Made by a program: the position numbers and the translations under genes
Notes under the pieces: model-generated
The model's database searches: none
The model's input: the letters and a program-made list of their open reading frames with translations, nothing else
Told to the model about the DNA's origin: nothing
Origin: an uncultured Paracoccaceae bacterium
GTDB taxonomy: Bacteria; Pseudomonadota; Alphaproteobacteria; Rhodobacterales; Rhodobacteraceae
Length of the DNA stretch: 64,000 nucleotides
Direction of reading: 5' to 3'
Assembly (NCBI GenBank): GCA_934500835.1
Contig: CAKSTR010000010.1
Location: forward strand, 1-64,000
Part shown: piece by piece, positions 16,189 to 25,125 of the stretch
Layout of the letters: the number at the start of each line of letters is the position of its first letter
Numbering within the stretch: the first letter of the stretch is position 1

Positions 16189-17586
16189 TCAGGCCTTCCA
16201 GCGGCCGAAGCCAAAGCCCATGAAGTCGCGCGGATAGGCATCCTGGGCGGCGTCTTCCAGCGCGGGTTCCCAGATCGCGTCCAGCGCGGCGGCGGCTTCA
16301 TTGTCGGCTGTCGGCGCGGGGGCCTTGTCCAGCCCGGTCTCGGCGGCAAGAAAGGCCAGGCCCTCGGCAAGCCGGTCCTCGCGCAGCACGGCGTCCGGTC
16401 CCTGGAAGCCGGCAAAACCCTGCAACACCGCAGTCTGGCTGGCCCAATGGGGCGAGACGCGCTGACCCATCTGGCCCGCCACCGACAGTTTCACATAGCG
16501 CAGGAACGCCATGAAACAGTCGCGGTGCTGCGCCAGATCAAGGAAGGGTTGGCCCGGCGGAGGCATGTCGGCCTTCTGGCTGCGGATCAGCGCCTGACGA
16601 TGTTCAGCCACCTTGCCGGTGACGATCTGGGCCAGAAAGGCCTGATGGGCGCGCAGCAGGGGATGCCGGATCACGGTAAAGCTGCGATGGCCCGGGCGGG
16701 CGCGTTTCCACTGGCGCAGGGACTTCTGCACAAAGTCGCCCTCGACCGCGCCAAGGCCAAGGCGGGCCATCCAGCCCAGCACCTGATCTTCCGGGCCGGA
16801 GCGGACCGGCATGTAGAGAAGCCCGCCTGCCGCCGCGAAAGAGGGAATCGCCGGCGGGCGGCGCGGTTCGAAATTCGGGGTACGGTTCAGGTTGAACCGA
16901 TCGAGACGGGCCAGCGCAGTCTCCATCTCGGGCAGGTTCACCACCTTGTTGCCGATCTCTTCGGGGTTCTGCTTCTTCAGCTTGTCGTCCAGCGCCTCAA
17001 GCCGCGCGCCCACCCCCAGCCATGCCGCCAGGCCATTCAGCACCGCCACGTCCTGAATGTCGTCATAGTCGATGTAGAAGGCGGTCTGACCGGTGGTCTG
17101 CAGCCCGTGCATCAGGCGGATCTGGAACTCTTGCAGCGCGTCCATATGCGCCCGGAACTCGGCCGGGTCGAAACGGGCCTGCGCCGTTTTCAGGTTCTTG
17201 GCGTTGGTCAGCTTCCACTGGCCGGTCGTCTGCGCGATCTTCCAGCTGACGTAGCTGTCCACCGGATTGCGCGTCAGGATGATCTTGGCGCAGGCGGCAT
17301 CGTCCATAAGGTCGGGCAGGATACGCGGGTCGTGATCGTGGAAATACCGGAAGCCCGCCAGCCCTTCGGTCTGCGTCCGCAAGGCCCGCAGAAGCGAGCG
17401 GGGGTCCTGTTCCCGCGCGGCAAGGTCGATGCCAAATGCCTCGGTCTGGTCTTTCTTGCCGATGAAATGCGGGTTGAACATCTCGCCCAGGCAGGCAACC
17501 CCGGGCAGCGCGTTCAGGTTCGCCTCAAGGAAGTTGGACCCGGTCCGCATCTCGGCAAACAGCACGAAGCTGGTGAATCGCGGCAT
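16189..17586 (-). CDS. Sulfotransferase-like protein (NodH/Stf0 type), possibly two-domain
   Basis: A 465-residue protein. The N-terminal half has a phosphosulfate-binding loop-like motif RTGSNFLEANLNALPG (near residue 14) and a 3'-phosphate-site-like segment LTRNPVDSYVSWK near 103, as in Stf0 sulfotransferases. The second half contains a similar segment, TVIRHPLLRAHQAF, preceded by a basic stretch, which suggests a second, degenerate transferase domain. It would transfer sulfate from PAPS to a glycan. The ATG overlaps the stop of the upstream GT14 gene (TGATG), so the pair is probably co-expressed. CysQ, which removes the PAP by-product, is encoded 6 kb away on the same strand. Acceptor unknown. 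Confidence 0.75.
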   Translation of the reverse strand: MPRFTSFVLFAEMRTGSNFLEANLNALPGVACLGEMFNPHFIGKKDQTEAFGIDLAAREQDPRSLLRALRTQTEGLAGFRYFHDHDPRILPDLMDDAACAKIILTRNPVDSYVSWKIAQTTGQWKLTNAKNLKTAQARFDPAEFRAHMDALQEFQIRLMHGLQTTGQTAFYIDYDDIQDVAVLNGLAAWLGVGARLEALDDKLKKQNPEEIGNKVVNLPEMETALARLDRFNLNRTPNFEPRRPPAIPSFAAAGGLLYMPVRSGPEDQVLGWMARLGLGAVEGDFVQKSLRQWKRARPGHRSFTVIRHPLLRAHQAFLAQIVTGKVAEHRQALIRSQKADMPPPGQPFLDLAQHRDCFMAFLRYVKLSVAGQMGQRVSPHWASQTAVLQGFAGFQGPDAVLREDRLAEGLAFLAAETGLDKAPAPTADNEAAAALDAIWEPALEDAAQDAYPRDFMGFGFGRWKA

Positions 17587-19283
17587 CACTTCACCAGATA
17601 GGGCCGGGAGCGGCGGCTGGCTGCATTGGGAAGGTCAGGCCCGGCGGGGAAATCGCCCATCAGCACCGGCTGCATGCCCTGGTTGCGCAGGTTCTGCAGG
17701 AACTGGCCAAAGCCGGTCAGATCCACCATGCGCGGCACTTCGGTCAACCGCCGCAACGAGCGGGGGCTGATCTCATCGACAAGGGTCTGGAGGGGTTCCA
17801 TGGGCGATTCGATGAAATCGGCCAGGGTCCAGACCCGAACACGGGCTTTGACATTGGGTGCGCGCAGGACGGCCAGCAGGTCGGATTCGACCTTTTGCAG
17901 CCTGGCGGCCTCGGCCCTGATGTCGCCGAAATTCAGGTTGGACTGGAACAGGGGAATCGCGAAGGCGCCGGTGATCACGCTGATCTGTGCGTTCGGATCA
18001 GCCGCCACAAACGCGGCGATCGTCTGGTTGTCGTTCGGGCCGAACTGAAAGCACTGACGCTCGCCGCGCGTGTTCCAGATCAGGTTGGTCAGGAAACTGC
18101 GCGGATTGTAGTCCCGCAAGGCGGCGCTGTCGGCCAGACAGCCGTTGTAGACGGTGGCGCCCCCTGCGAATTCTACCCGCTCGGGTGCGAAGACATGGCC
18201 GTGAACCCGGGTGCCCGAGACTTTCGACAACCAGGTGTCGAAATTCTCGAACACCTCGGCAAAGCCTTCGAAGATCGAATAGGGGGCGGCAGTGCGGCCC
18301 TGCTCCCATTCCTTGTTCGGGAAGCGCGACTGCATGTAAAGCCCGGCCCGGCCCGTGGTCCGCCGCTCGATCGCCTTGGCGAAAAGGCGGTCGATCTTGC
18401 CGGGGTTGGGTTCGGCCCGCGGCTCGTCCCCGGCGGTGGGCGACAGGAAGGTATCGTAAAGCTTGTTGGCCTGTGGCCAGATCTTGCGCGCGACGAAACA
18501 GTCCGAGCGTTTCAGAAGCTGCAGGTGATCGTCGTAGAAGATATGCGGCTTGCCCTGGAAATCGAACTTCGACAGCGTCAGGCTGCGGCTTTCGACATTG
18601 GTCGAGACCTGGCGGACAAGCGTCTGGAAGTAGCTTTCGTCTGGGATCCAGACCTTGCGGAAATAGCGGTCGTATTCCTCGCGCTCCGGCCCTTCAAGGA
18701 TCGCGGACAGTGTCTGCCGGGTCAGGCACCACCATTGGCTGCCCAGATGCGGCACGACCCCGGCCGGCATTGCGCGGCGCACCCGCAGGAATCGCTGCAT
18801 CTCGACATAGGTATCGAACAGCCAGCGATGCTTGCGCCACGAGAACGGGAACCGCAGCGTGAAGCGTTCGGAATTCAGCCCGCCGATGGTCCAGCCCACA
18901 TCCGCCGTGGTCACGCTTTCGATGAAATCGGTGCGCGGGCGGTCTTCCAGATAGGTCCGCATCTCCTCGACCGGGCGCAGCGGCAGGCACGACCCGGAGG
19001 CGAGGTAGACATGCCGCACCTGCGGAAACTCGCGCAGCATCATCATGCTGGCGGTCTGGGTCGCCGCGACGATGCCCCATGTCCCCCATTCGCAGGCATG
19101 GCGGGCCGAAAACCGGATGTTTTCCAGATCAGCCAGATCGGCGCGCAACTTTTCGGCCTGCGCGCCGGGGGTGCGCTTGTCGACATGGATCACCACCGGG
19201 CAATCCCGTGTGGCCCAGTAGCGCGCCACCTGCGCCGCCCGGTCCAGCGCCGTATGGCAGAGCATGACGAATCCCAGACTCAT
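17586..19283 (-). CDS. GT14-type glycosyltransferase with C-terminal extension (DUF5928-like)
   Basis: A 565-residue protein. Residues 1-250 match the Core-2/I-branching (GT14) fold: GFVMLCHTALDRAAQVARY at the start, IHVDKRT, VYLASGSCLPLRP and SQWWCLTRQT. The remaining 300 residues are a separate region seen with such enzymes in Rhodobacterales and have no function I can name. No membrane segment. GT14 enzymes add GlcNAc or xylose branches in eukaryotes; the bacterial donor and acceptor are uncertain. Start and stop overlap both neighbours by a few bases, making a tight surface-glycan operon. Confidence 0.8.
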   Translation of the reverse strand: MSLGFVMLCHTALDRAAQVARYWATRDCPVVIHVDKRTPGAQAEKLRADLADLENIRFSARHACEWGTWGIVAATQTASMMMLREFPQVRHVYLASGSCLPLRPVEEMRTYLEDRPRTDFIESVTTADVGWTIGGLNSERFTLRFPFSWRKHRWLFDTYVEMQRFLRVRRAMPAGVVPHLGSQWWCLTRQTLSAILEGPEREEYDRYFRKVWIPDESYFQTLVRQVSTNVESRSLTLSKFDFQGKPHIFYDDHLQLLKRSDCFVARKIWPQANKLYDTFLSPTAGDEPRAEPNPGKIDRLFAKAIERRTTGRAGLYMQSRFPNKEWEQGRTAAPYSIFEGFAEVFENFDTWLSKVSGTRVHGHVFAPERVEFAGGATVYNGCLADSAALRDYNPRSFLTNLIWNTRGERQCFQFGPNDNQTIAAFVAADPNAQISVITGAFAIPLFQSNLNFGDIRAEAARLQKVESDLLAVLRAPNVKARVRVWTLADFIESPMEPLQTLVDEISPRSLRRLTEVPRMVDLTGFGQFLQNLRNQGMQPVLMGDFPAGPDLPNAASRRSRPYLVK

Positions 19284-20305
19284 GCCCAGTTCCCCTTGGA
19301 CATCAGCCCCAAAATCTCAAGCTGGCGCCAGTTGATGTATTTCTCGGACCATTTGCACCAGAGGTCGGGCTGATCCCTCAGCGATTGCTGATAGGCCCGG
19401 TATTCGCGGCTGTCGGCGTAATGTTCGCCCCGCGCCATTTCTTCTTCGGCCTTCAGGGCGAAAGTATCCAGGAATTTGGCATGCAACAGGCAGCCGCTGG
19501 CTTTTTCGCCCCCCCATTCATCGAACACGAGATTCAGCCCGCGCGGCAGGATCATATGGGTCGAAGACACATAGGCATAGCTGCGATGCCATTTCACCAA
19601 CGGGATCTTGTTCAGCGCCGGAGACCGCTTGGGATCATCGCCAAAGAAACTGCGGGTACGCGGCCCACCCTGGATCCACAGGTTGCCATACCCCCAGTTT
19701 CGCGAAATCGTATAATTGCCGCTGTCGAACCATTGCGCGATCTCGAACGGATTCTGCCCTTCGCGATAGGGCTGATCCTGCATCGGTCCCTTGGGATACA
19801 AATCCAGAAGCATCGAGGCGAAGGTGCGGATCTGGCTGGCATCCAGCCAGTCGGTCAACGCCCGCAAGGGGCGCGTCTCGCAGAAGGGGTAGATCAGGAA
19901 TTCATCGACATCGACCGTCAGGCACCAGTTCCCGTCGCCATATCGGCGCAGGAGATGGGTCAGCCAGTCCATGCCGAAACGCGAATTGCGGTAGCTGGCC
20001 CGCGTGGTCCAGAGCGAGACATCGGGCTGTTTTGCCAGGTATTCGCGGCTGCCGTCATCGCTGCCATTGTCGACGATCAGGAAGTGGTCGACGCCAAGAT
20101 TCCGGTAATACTGCAGGAAATAGGGCAGTCTTACCTTCTCGTTCCGCAGGCACGCAAAAAGCAGGATCGGGTTGGCCCGAAGGCCGCCGGTGCGGTTTGC
20201 GACAGACTTCAACTCCCGCCGCCGCAGGAAGGCCCGCGCCAGCAGACGTTGCCGGCGCACACGCAGCCGATATGACCCAAGCAAACTCACCCGACGCCCT
20301 TGCAA
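19280..20305 (-). CDS. GT2-family glycosyltransferase, copy 1
   Basis: A 341-residue GT-A glycosyltransferase of the Glyco_tranf_2_4 type. It has a basic N-terminus, ACLRNEKVRLPYFLQYYR, FLIVDNGSDDGS and a metal-binding DVDEF motif, and ends WRQLEILGLMSKGNW. It is a tandem paralogue of the next gene upstream. The TTG at 20305 gives the longest sensible protein; there is no strong ribosome-binding site. The stop overlaps the start of the GT14 gene. Likely adds sugars to a surface polysaccharide or to a protein; substrate unknown. Confidence 0.82.
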   Translation of the reverse strand: MQGRRVSLLGSYRLRVRRQRLLARAFLRRRELKSVANRTGGLRANPILLFACLRNEKVRLPYFLQYYRNLGVDHFLIVDNGSDDGSREYLAKQPDVSLWTTRASYRNSRFGMDWLTHLLRRYGDGNWCLTVDVDEFLIYPFCETRPLRALTDWLDASQIRTFASMLLDLYPKGPMQDQPYREGQNPFEIAQWFDSGNYTISRNWGYGNLWIQGGPRTRSFFGDDPKRSPALNKIPLVKWHRSYAYVSSTHMILPRGLNLVFDEWGGEKASGCLLHAKFLDTFALKAEEEMARGEHYADSREYRAYQQSLRDQPDLWCKWSEKYINWRQLEILGLMSKGNWA

Positions 20306-20498
20306 CTTTTGGAATGATCATGCCCGAACCTGTCACAAGGGTCTTGCGAAAGCGTTTCGCATCCTGTGCCGTGCCAGATGTCCCACGCCCGATCTGCCGC
20401 CATTGTTTCCTGTTCTGGCTTATGTTTCCTTGATTCTACGGTGTAGCGGTATGGATGTAAACAATTCCGGGCATTTCCCGGCCCTGCGGGCGGCCGTG

Positions 20499-21554
20499 TC
20501 ACACCCACCCCCCGCGCGAGATCAGGCCCAGCGCCTCAAGCTGTCTCCAGCCGGTATAGCGGCTTGAGGCCTCGCACCGCAGCACCGGGTCCGAGATCAA
20601 CCCGTCGTAATAGGCGCCGAAGCGGGCGGGGTCGGCGAAATGCTGGCGCCGCGCCTTTTCTTCTGCGGATTTCCCGACAATCGAGGGCAGGAACTTGGTG
20701 TGCAACAGCGCACCAGACGTTATCTCGCCGCCATCGTCGGCAAAGACGGCATTCAGCCGGGCGGGCAGGATGGTGTGGGTGGAATTGTGATAGGCATAGC
20801 GCCAGTGCCATTTCACCAGAGGCACCTTGTTCAGCGTGGGTGCACGGCGGGGATCATCGGCAAAGAAGGCGCGCGCACGCGGGCCGCCCTGAATCCAGAG
20901 GTTGCGAAAACGCGGCTGCACCTGAAGGCTGTAATTGCCGCTGTCGAACCAGGGCAGCGCGGCAAGCGGATCGCCCTCCACCGGCGCGGCGGACAGCGGC
21001 CCCTCGGGGTAAAGATCCAGCATCATCGCGGCGAAGGACTCGCGCCCGCAGCTTTCCAGCCAGCGCGTCAGCGCCGGCAGGGGCCGGGTCTCCCAGTTCG
21101 GATAGATCAGCAGCTCATCCGCATCCAGCGTCAGGCACCAACGGCCATGCCCGTGCCGCAGCAAAAGCCAGTTGGTCCAGTCAAGCCCGAAGCGCGATTT
21201 CTTGTAGCTGCCCGCGGTGGACCAGAGCGAGACGTCAGCCGCTTCGGCCAGAAGGGCAGGCGTGGCATCGGTGCTGCCGTTGTCGACGATCAGGAAGTGG
21301 TCGACACCCAACCGGCGATGGTGTTGCAGGAAATAGGGCAGACGTTCCGCCTCGTTGCGGACGACCATGACGCAGAGAATGGCCTTGCGGGGCAGGCCGG
21401 CGGTGCGGTCCGCCACCTTGCGCAACTCGCGCCGCTTGCGGATGGCGCGGGCGATCCAGATGCGGCGGCGGAGGCGCTGGCGCCAGGCTTCCCACAGATC
21501 GCGGCCTGCCGGGGGCAGGTCGCCGATCTGAAAGGCCCGGGGCCGCGCCCCCAT
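20499..21554 (-). CDS. GT2-family glycosyltransferase, copy 2
   Basis: A 351-residue paralogue of the preceding protein with the same block order: VVRNEAERLPYFLQHHR, FLIVDNGSTDAT, a DADEL metal site and the C-terminal WRQLEALGLISRGGW. Its basic N-terminal segment differs. It sits four bases downstream of galU, which supplies UDP-glucose, and 193 bases upstream of copy 1. The spacing suggests copy 1 has its own promoter. Confidence 0.82.
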   Translation of the reverse strand: MGARPRAFQIGDLPPAGRDLWEAWRQRLRRRIWIARAIRKRRELRKVADRTAGLPRKAILCVMVVRNEAERLPYFLQHHRRLGVDHFLIVDNGSTDATPALLAEAADVSLWSTAGSYKKSRFGLDWTNWLLLRHGHGRWCLTLDADELLIYPNWETRPLPALTRWLESCGRESFAAMMLDLYPEGPLSAAPVEGDPLAALPWFDSGNYSLQVQPRFRNLWIQGGPRARAFFADDPRRAPTLNKVPLVKWHWRYAYHNSTHTILPARLNAVFADDGGEITSGALLHTKFLPSIVGKSAEEKARRQHFADPARFGAYYDGLISDPVLRCEASSRYTGWRQLEALGLISRGGWV

Positions 21555-21558
21555 GGGC

Positions 21559-22455
21559 TTATTGCGCCGCCTGGCGCTGGACCATCATGTCGTTGAGATA
21601 GGTGCCGAACTCGTCGCACAGATCGGGGCGCGACAGGCCAAAGGCCACCGTGGCCTGCAGGAATCCGGCCTTTGATCCGCAATCGTAGCGTTGCCCGCGG
21701 AACCGGTAGCCATAGACGCCCGCCTTGCCGCCGATTTCCTCGGCGATGGCATCGGTCAGCTGGATCTCGCCGCCCGCGCCCTGCTTGATCCGGTTCAGGT
21801 GGTTCAGCACATCGGGCGACAGGATGTAGCGGCCGATGACGGCCAGGTTGGAGGGGGCTTCTTCGGCCTTGGGCTTTTCGACCATGCCCTTGGCGCGGAC
21901 GATGCTGCCCATGTCCTCGCCAATGTCCAGGACGCCATAGCTGCTGGCCTTGGCGGGCGGCACTTCCATCGCGGCAACCATGCAGCCGCCGGTTTCGGCA
22001 TAGGCCTCGACCATCTGTTGCAGGCAGGGCTTCTCGGCGGCGATCACGTCATCGGGCAGAAGGACGGCGAACGGCTCATCCCCGATCAGACGGCGGGCGC
22101 ACCAGACCGCATGGCCAAGACCCATCGGCCGGTTCTGCCGGACATAGGCGATGGCGCCCGAATCCATGTTGGTTTCCTTCAACGCCTCAAGAAGCTCGTT
22201 CTTGCCCTTCTTGCGCAATTCCGATTCCAGTTCGGGCGCGTGGTCGAAGTAATCCTCAAGCGCCGATTTCCCGCGCGAGGTCACGAAGATGAATTCCTTG
22301 ATCCCCGCCGCCCGCGCCTCGTCGATCGCGTATTGGATCAGCGGGCGGTCGACCAGAGTCATGATCTCTTTCGGGATCGACTTGGTCGCCGGCAGGAAAC
22401 GGGTTCCCAGTCCGGCGACGGGGAAAACGGCCTTGGAAACTCTTTTGGATTTCAT
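21559..22455 (-). CDS. galU: UTP-glucose-1-phosphate uridylyltransferase
   Basis: A 298-residue nucleotidyltransferase with GLGTRFLPATKSIPKEI at residues 15-31 and the Asp-containing LLPDDVI motif. It makes UDP-glucose from glucose 1-phosphate and UTP. The ATG at 22455 is preferred over a TTG six bases upstream. It heads the surface-glycan gene run on the minus strand and supplies the glycosyltransferases downstream. Confidence 0.95.
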   Translation of the reverse strand: MKSKRVSKAVFPVAGLGTRFLPATKSIPKEIMTLVDRPLIQYAIDEARAAGIKEFIFVTSRGKSALEDYFDHAPELESELRKKGKNELLEALKETNMDSGAIAYVRQNRPMGLGHAVWCARRLIGDEPFAVLLPDDVIAAEKPCLQQMVEAYAETGGCMVAAMEVPPAKASSYGVLDIGEDMGSIVRAKGMVEKPKAEEAPSNLAVIGRYILSPDVLNHLNRIKQGAGGEIQLTDAIAEEIGGKAGVYGYRFRGQRYDCGSKAGFLQATVAFGLSRPDLCDEFGTYLNDMMVQRQAAQ

Positions 22456-22612
22456 CTTCAACTCGATTCTGGACCCGCCCTGATACCAGAGCCTGCCGCT
22501 GGACTTTTTTAGGACGCCACACCTTCCAACAGCATTTTGGCAAACTTACGGCATTTCACGCACAAATACCATCAAAGCAGGCCCGTGCAGGGGGAATATT
22601 GCCGCACCTGCA

Positions 22613-23410
22613 TCAGCGGGCAGGATTTTCCGCCCCCATCATCGCCTCGATCACCGCAACGTCCGACGGGTTATTCAGCTCCCAGAACTGCCGGCCCTGC
22701 GCCTGCACCTCGACGCAAAGGACGGCGCGGCCGTTTTCAAGGAACCGCAACTGCTCCAGCCCTTCCAGGGTCTCCAGCGGGCCGATGGGCCAGGACGGAT
22801 AGGCCGCCAGCGCAGCCGGCCGGTAGGCGTAGACGCCGACATGGTGGAAAACCGGCGTCGGCTCGTCCGGGGCATAGTCGCGCCCGGTGTAGGGGATCAC
22901 TTCCTTCGAGAAATAAAGCCCCCGCCCGCCCGCGCCGAAAACCGCCGTGGTGCCCCCCACGCGGCCCGCGCGGCGGTCGGCGAGAAAGCCCGAGACGGCG
23001 CGACCATCGCAGCGCAGCACCGGAGTCGCGATCTCGGCGCCGGGATCGGCGGCAAGTCCCTTCACCAGATCCTCGACGAACCAGGCCGGAGTCAGCGGCG
23101 CATCGCCCTGCAGGTTGACGATCACATCGAAGCCGGGCAGCCGTGCTGCCACCTCGGCACACCGCTCGGTGCCGTTGCGGGCGTCCGGGGAGGTCATCAC
23201 CACCTCGGCCCCGAAGCCCTGCGCATGATCGGCGATCCGCTGGTCGTCCGTCGCCACCACCACCCTGTCGATACCGCGGACCGCCATCGCCGCCTCCCAG
23301 CTGCGGCGGATCAGGGTCTTGTCGCCATCCGGCCCCTTCAGCGAAACCAGCGGCTTGCCCGGATAGCGCGTGCTGGCATAGCGGGCGGGAATGGCGATCA
23401 GCGTCTTCAT
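22613..23410 (-). CDS. kdsB: CMP-Kdo synthetase
   Basis: A 265-residue 3-deoxy-manno-octulosonate cytidylyltransferase. IPARYASTRYPGKPL at residues 7-21 is the nucleotide-binding signature, followed by VVVATDD and NLQGDAPL. It activates Kdo with CTP for LPS core assembly. The start overlaps the cysQ stop by four bases. With kdsD at 11.9 kb it shows an intact Kdo pathway; kdsA and kdsC are not in the window. Confidence 0.95.
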   Translation of the reverse strand: MKTLIAIPARYASTRYPGKPLVSLKGPDGDKTLIRRSWEAAMAVRGIDRVVVATDDQRIADHAQGFGAEVVMTSPDARNGTERCAEVAARLPGFDVIVNLQGDAPLTPAWFVEDLVKGLAADPGAEIATPVLRCDGRAVSGFLADRRAGRVGGTTAVFGAGGRGLYFSKEVIPYTGRDYAPDEPTPVFHHVGVYAYRPAALAAYPSWPIGPLETLEGLEQLRFLENGRAVLCVEVQAQGRQFWELNNPSDVAVIEAMMGAENPAR

Positions 23411-24183
23411 TTCAGCACAACGCCCGGCGCCAGGGCGATGAAGAACGGGTTGTCCCAGCCGGCCTTGCCATAGGCCAGCGGGCTGTGGTCGTCAAAGCGC
23501 ACCACCTGCCCGCCTGCGCCGCGCAGCACCGCATCGCCGGCGGCCGTGTCCCATTCCATCGTGCGGCCAAGCCTCGGGTAAAGGTCCGCCTCGCCCGTTG
23601 CCACCAGACAGAACTTCAGGCTGGACCCGGCACTGCGGGAATCCTTCACCTGATATTTCTCGATATAGTCATTGGTCGCCTGATCCCGGTGCGATTTCGA
23701 CGCCACCACCATCAGCGCCGCATTGTCCGGGGTTGCCACACGGATCGGCGTCACGCGTCCATCGGCCAGCGATTCCTCGACCGCTGCGCCATCGGGCCGG
23801 GTGTAGAACAGCCGCTTCTGCGCCGGGGCATAGACCACGCCGCGCAAAGGCACGCCGTCCTGCACATAGGCGATGTTCACGGTGAAATCGCCGCGGCGCT
23901 GGATGAACTCCTTGGTGCCGTCCAGCGGATCGACGATCAGGAAGGTCTTTGCCGTCAGCGCATGGCTGGCCGCCTGTTCCTCGGTGATCAGCACCACATC
24001 GGGGAAAGCCGCCCGCAATCCGGCCGAGATCAGCGCGTCTGCCGCCTCGTCCGCCTCGGTGACCGGGCTGGCATCGCCCTTGGACTTCACCTCGAAATCG
24101 GGCCGCTCATAGACCTGCATGATCTTTTCGCCGGCCTCCAGCGCCAGCTGGCGGATGACGGGCACAAGTCGGTCGAAATCCAT
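23407..24183 (-). CDS. cysQ: 3'(2'),5'-bisphosphate nucleotidase
   Basis: A 258-residue inositol-monophosphatase-fold enzyme with the metal ligands VTEAD (residues 41-45), EE (68-69), DPLDGT (85-90) and a C-terminal EWDTAAGDAVL. It converts PAP to AMP, relieving inhibition of sulfotransferases and sulfate assimilation. The stop overlaps the kdsB start. Its proximity to the sulfotransferase-like gene fits that job. Confidence 0.94.
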   Translation of the reverse strand: MDFDRLVPVIRQLALEAGEKIMQVYERPDFEVKSKGDASPVTEADEAADALISAGLRAAFPDVVLITEEQAASHALTAKTFLIVDPLDGTKEFIQRRGDFTVNIAYVQDGVPLRGVVYAPAQKRLFYTRPDGAAVEESLADGRVTPIRVATPDNAALMVVASKSHRDQATNDYIEKYQVKDSRSAGSSLKFCLVATGEADLYPRLGRTMEWDTAAGDAVLRGAGGQVVRFDDHSPLAYGKAGWDNPFFIALAPGVVLK

Positions 24184-24300
24184 GGGTGATCCTCCAAATC
24201 CGCAGCAGTTGCTTTGCTCTCCTTGCCCGCTTATTCTGCGCCGTCAAGGGAACGGCAAGATTTCCCGTGCCATACCGGCACAGCAGCCAGAGGACCGCAG

Positions 24301-25125
24301 ATGTTCCGAGCACAGGCGAAACGGCCGTCGCGCACCCGGTCGGCGTTCGAATTCGGCGAACTCGTTTACCATGCAACCATCCGCAACCTGCGGAAAAGCC
24401 ACGGCAACGCCATCTACGGGCTGGTGATGAACGTGGTGAACGCGATGCTGATGTTGGCGATCTTCGTGGTGATCTTCTGGATCATGGGTCTGCGCAGCTC
24501 TCCGATACGCGGGGATTACATCCTTTACGTCATGTCCGGCGTCTTCATGTTCCTGACCCACACCAAGACGCTTGGCGCGGTGTCGGCGGCGGATGGCGCG
24601 GCCTCGCCCATGATGATGCACGCCCCGATGAATCCGGTGGTTGCAGTGACCTCGGCCGCGCTGGCGGCGCTGTATCAGCAGGTTCTCGCCATGGCGGTGA
24701 TCCTGTTCCTCTATCACACGCTCTGGACACCGATCACGATCTACGAACCCGTCGGCGTGCTGGGAATGCTGCTTCTGTCGTGGTTTTCCGGCGCGGCGAT
24801 CGGGTTGATCTTCTACGCGGCCAAACCCTGGCAGCCCGAATTCGTCGGCATCCTTTCGACGATCTACCAGCGCGCCAACATGGTGGCCAGCGGCAAGATG
24901 TTCGTCGTCAGCATGATGCCGTCCTGGCGCCGGGCCTGGTTCGACTGGAACCCGCTGTTCCACACCATCGACCAGACCCGCGGCTTCATGTTCCTGAACT
25001 ATCACCCGCGCTACACCTCGATCGACTATCCGATCAAGGCAGCCTTCGTCTGCATCCTGATCGGGTTGATGGCCGAGTTCTACACCCGCAAACATGTGTC
25101 CCTCAGTTGGTCGAAGCGGCAATGA
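24301..25125 (+). CDS. Polysaccharide-export ABC transporter permease (KpsM-like)
   Basis: A 274-residue ABC-2 type permease from the ATG at 24301. After an amphipathic N-terminus there are about six hydrophobic segments in the arrangement of capsule or O-antigen exporters. No cognate ATPase gene is adjacent, so it must pair with one encoded elsewhere. The next gene starts inside its stop (ATGA). It diverges from the cysQ-kdsB-galU run, sharing a 117-base gap. Confidence 0.83.
   Translation: MFRAQAKRPSRTRSAFEFGELVYHATIRNLRKSHGNAIYGLVMNVVNAMLMLAIFVVIFWIMGLRSSPIRGDYILYVMSGVFMFLTHTKTLGAVSAADGAASPMMMHAPMNPVVAVTSAALAALYQQVLAMAVILFLYHTLWTPITIYEPVGVLGMLLLSWFSGAAIGLIFYAAKPWQPEFVGILSTIYQRANMVASGKMFVVSMMPSWRRAWFDWNPLFHTIDQTRGFMFLNYHPRYTSIDYPIKAAFVCILIGLMAEFYTRKHVSLSWSKRQ

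Noticed and set aside
24186-25121. Long N-terminal extension of the SH3 protein frame
   Set aside because: It is out of frame with the permease gene it covers and reads as non-protein; the SH3 gene starts at 25122 with a signal peptide.
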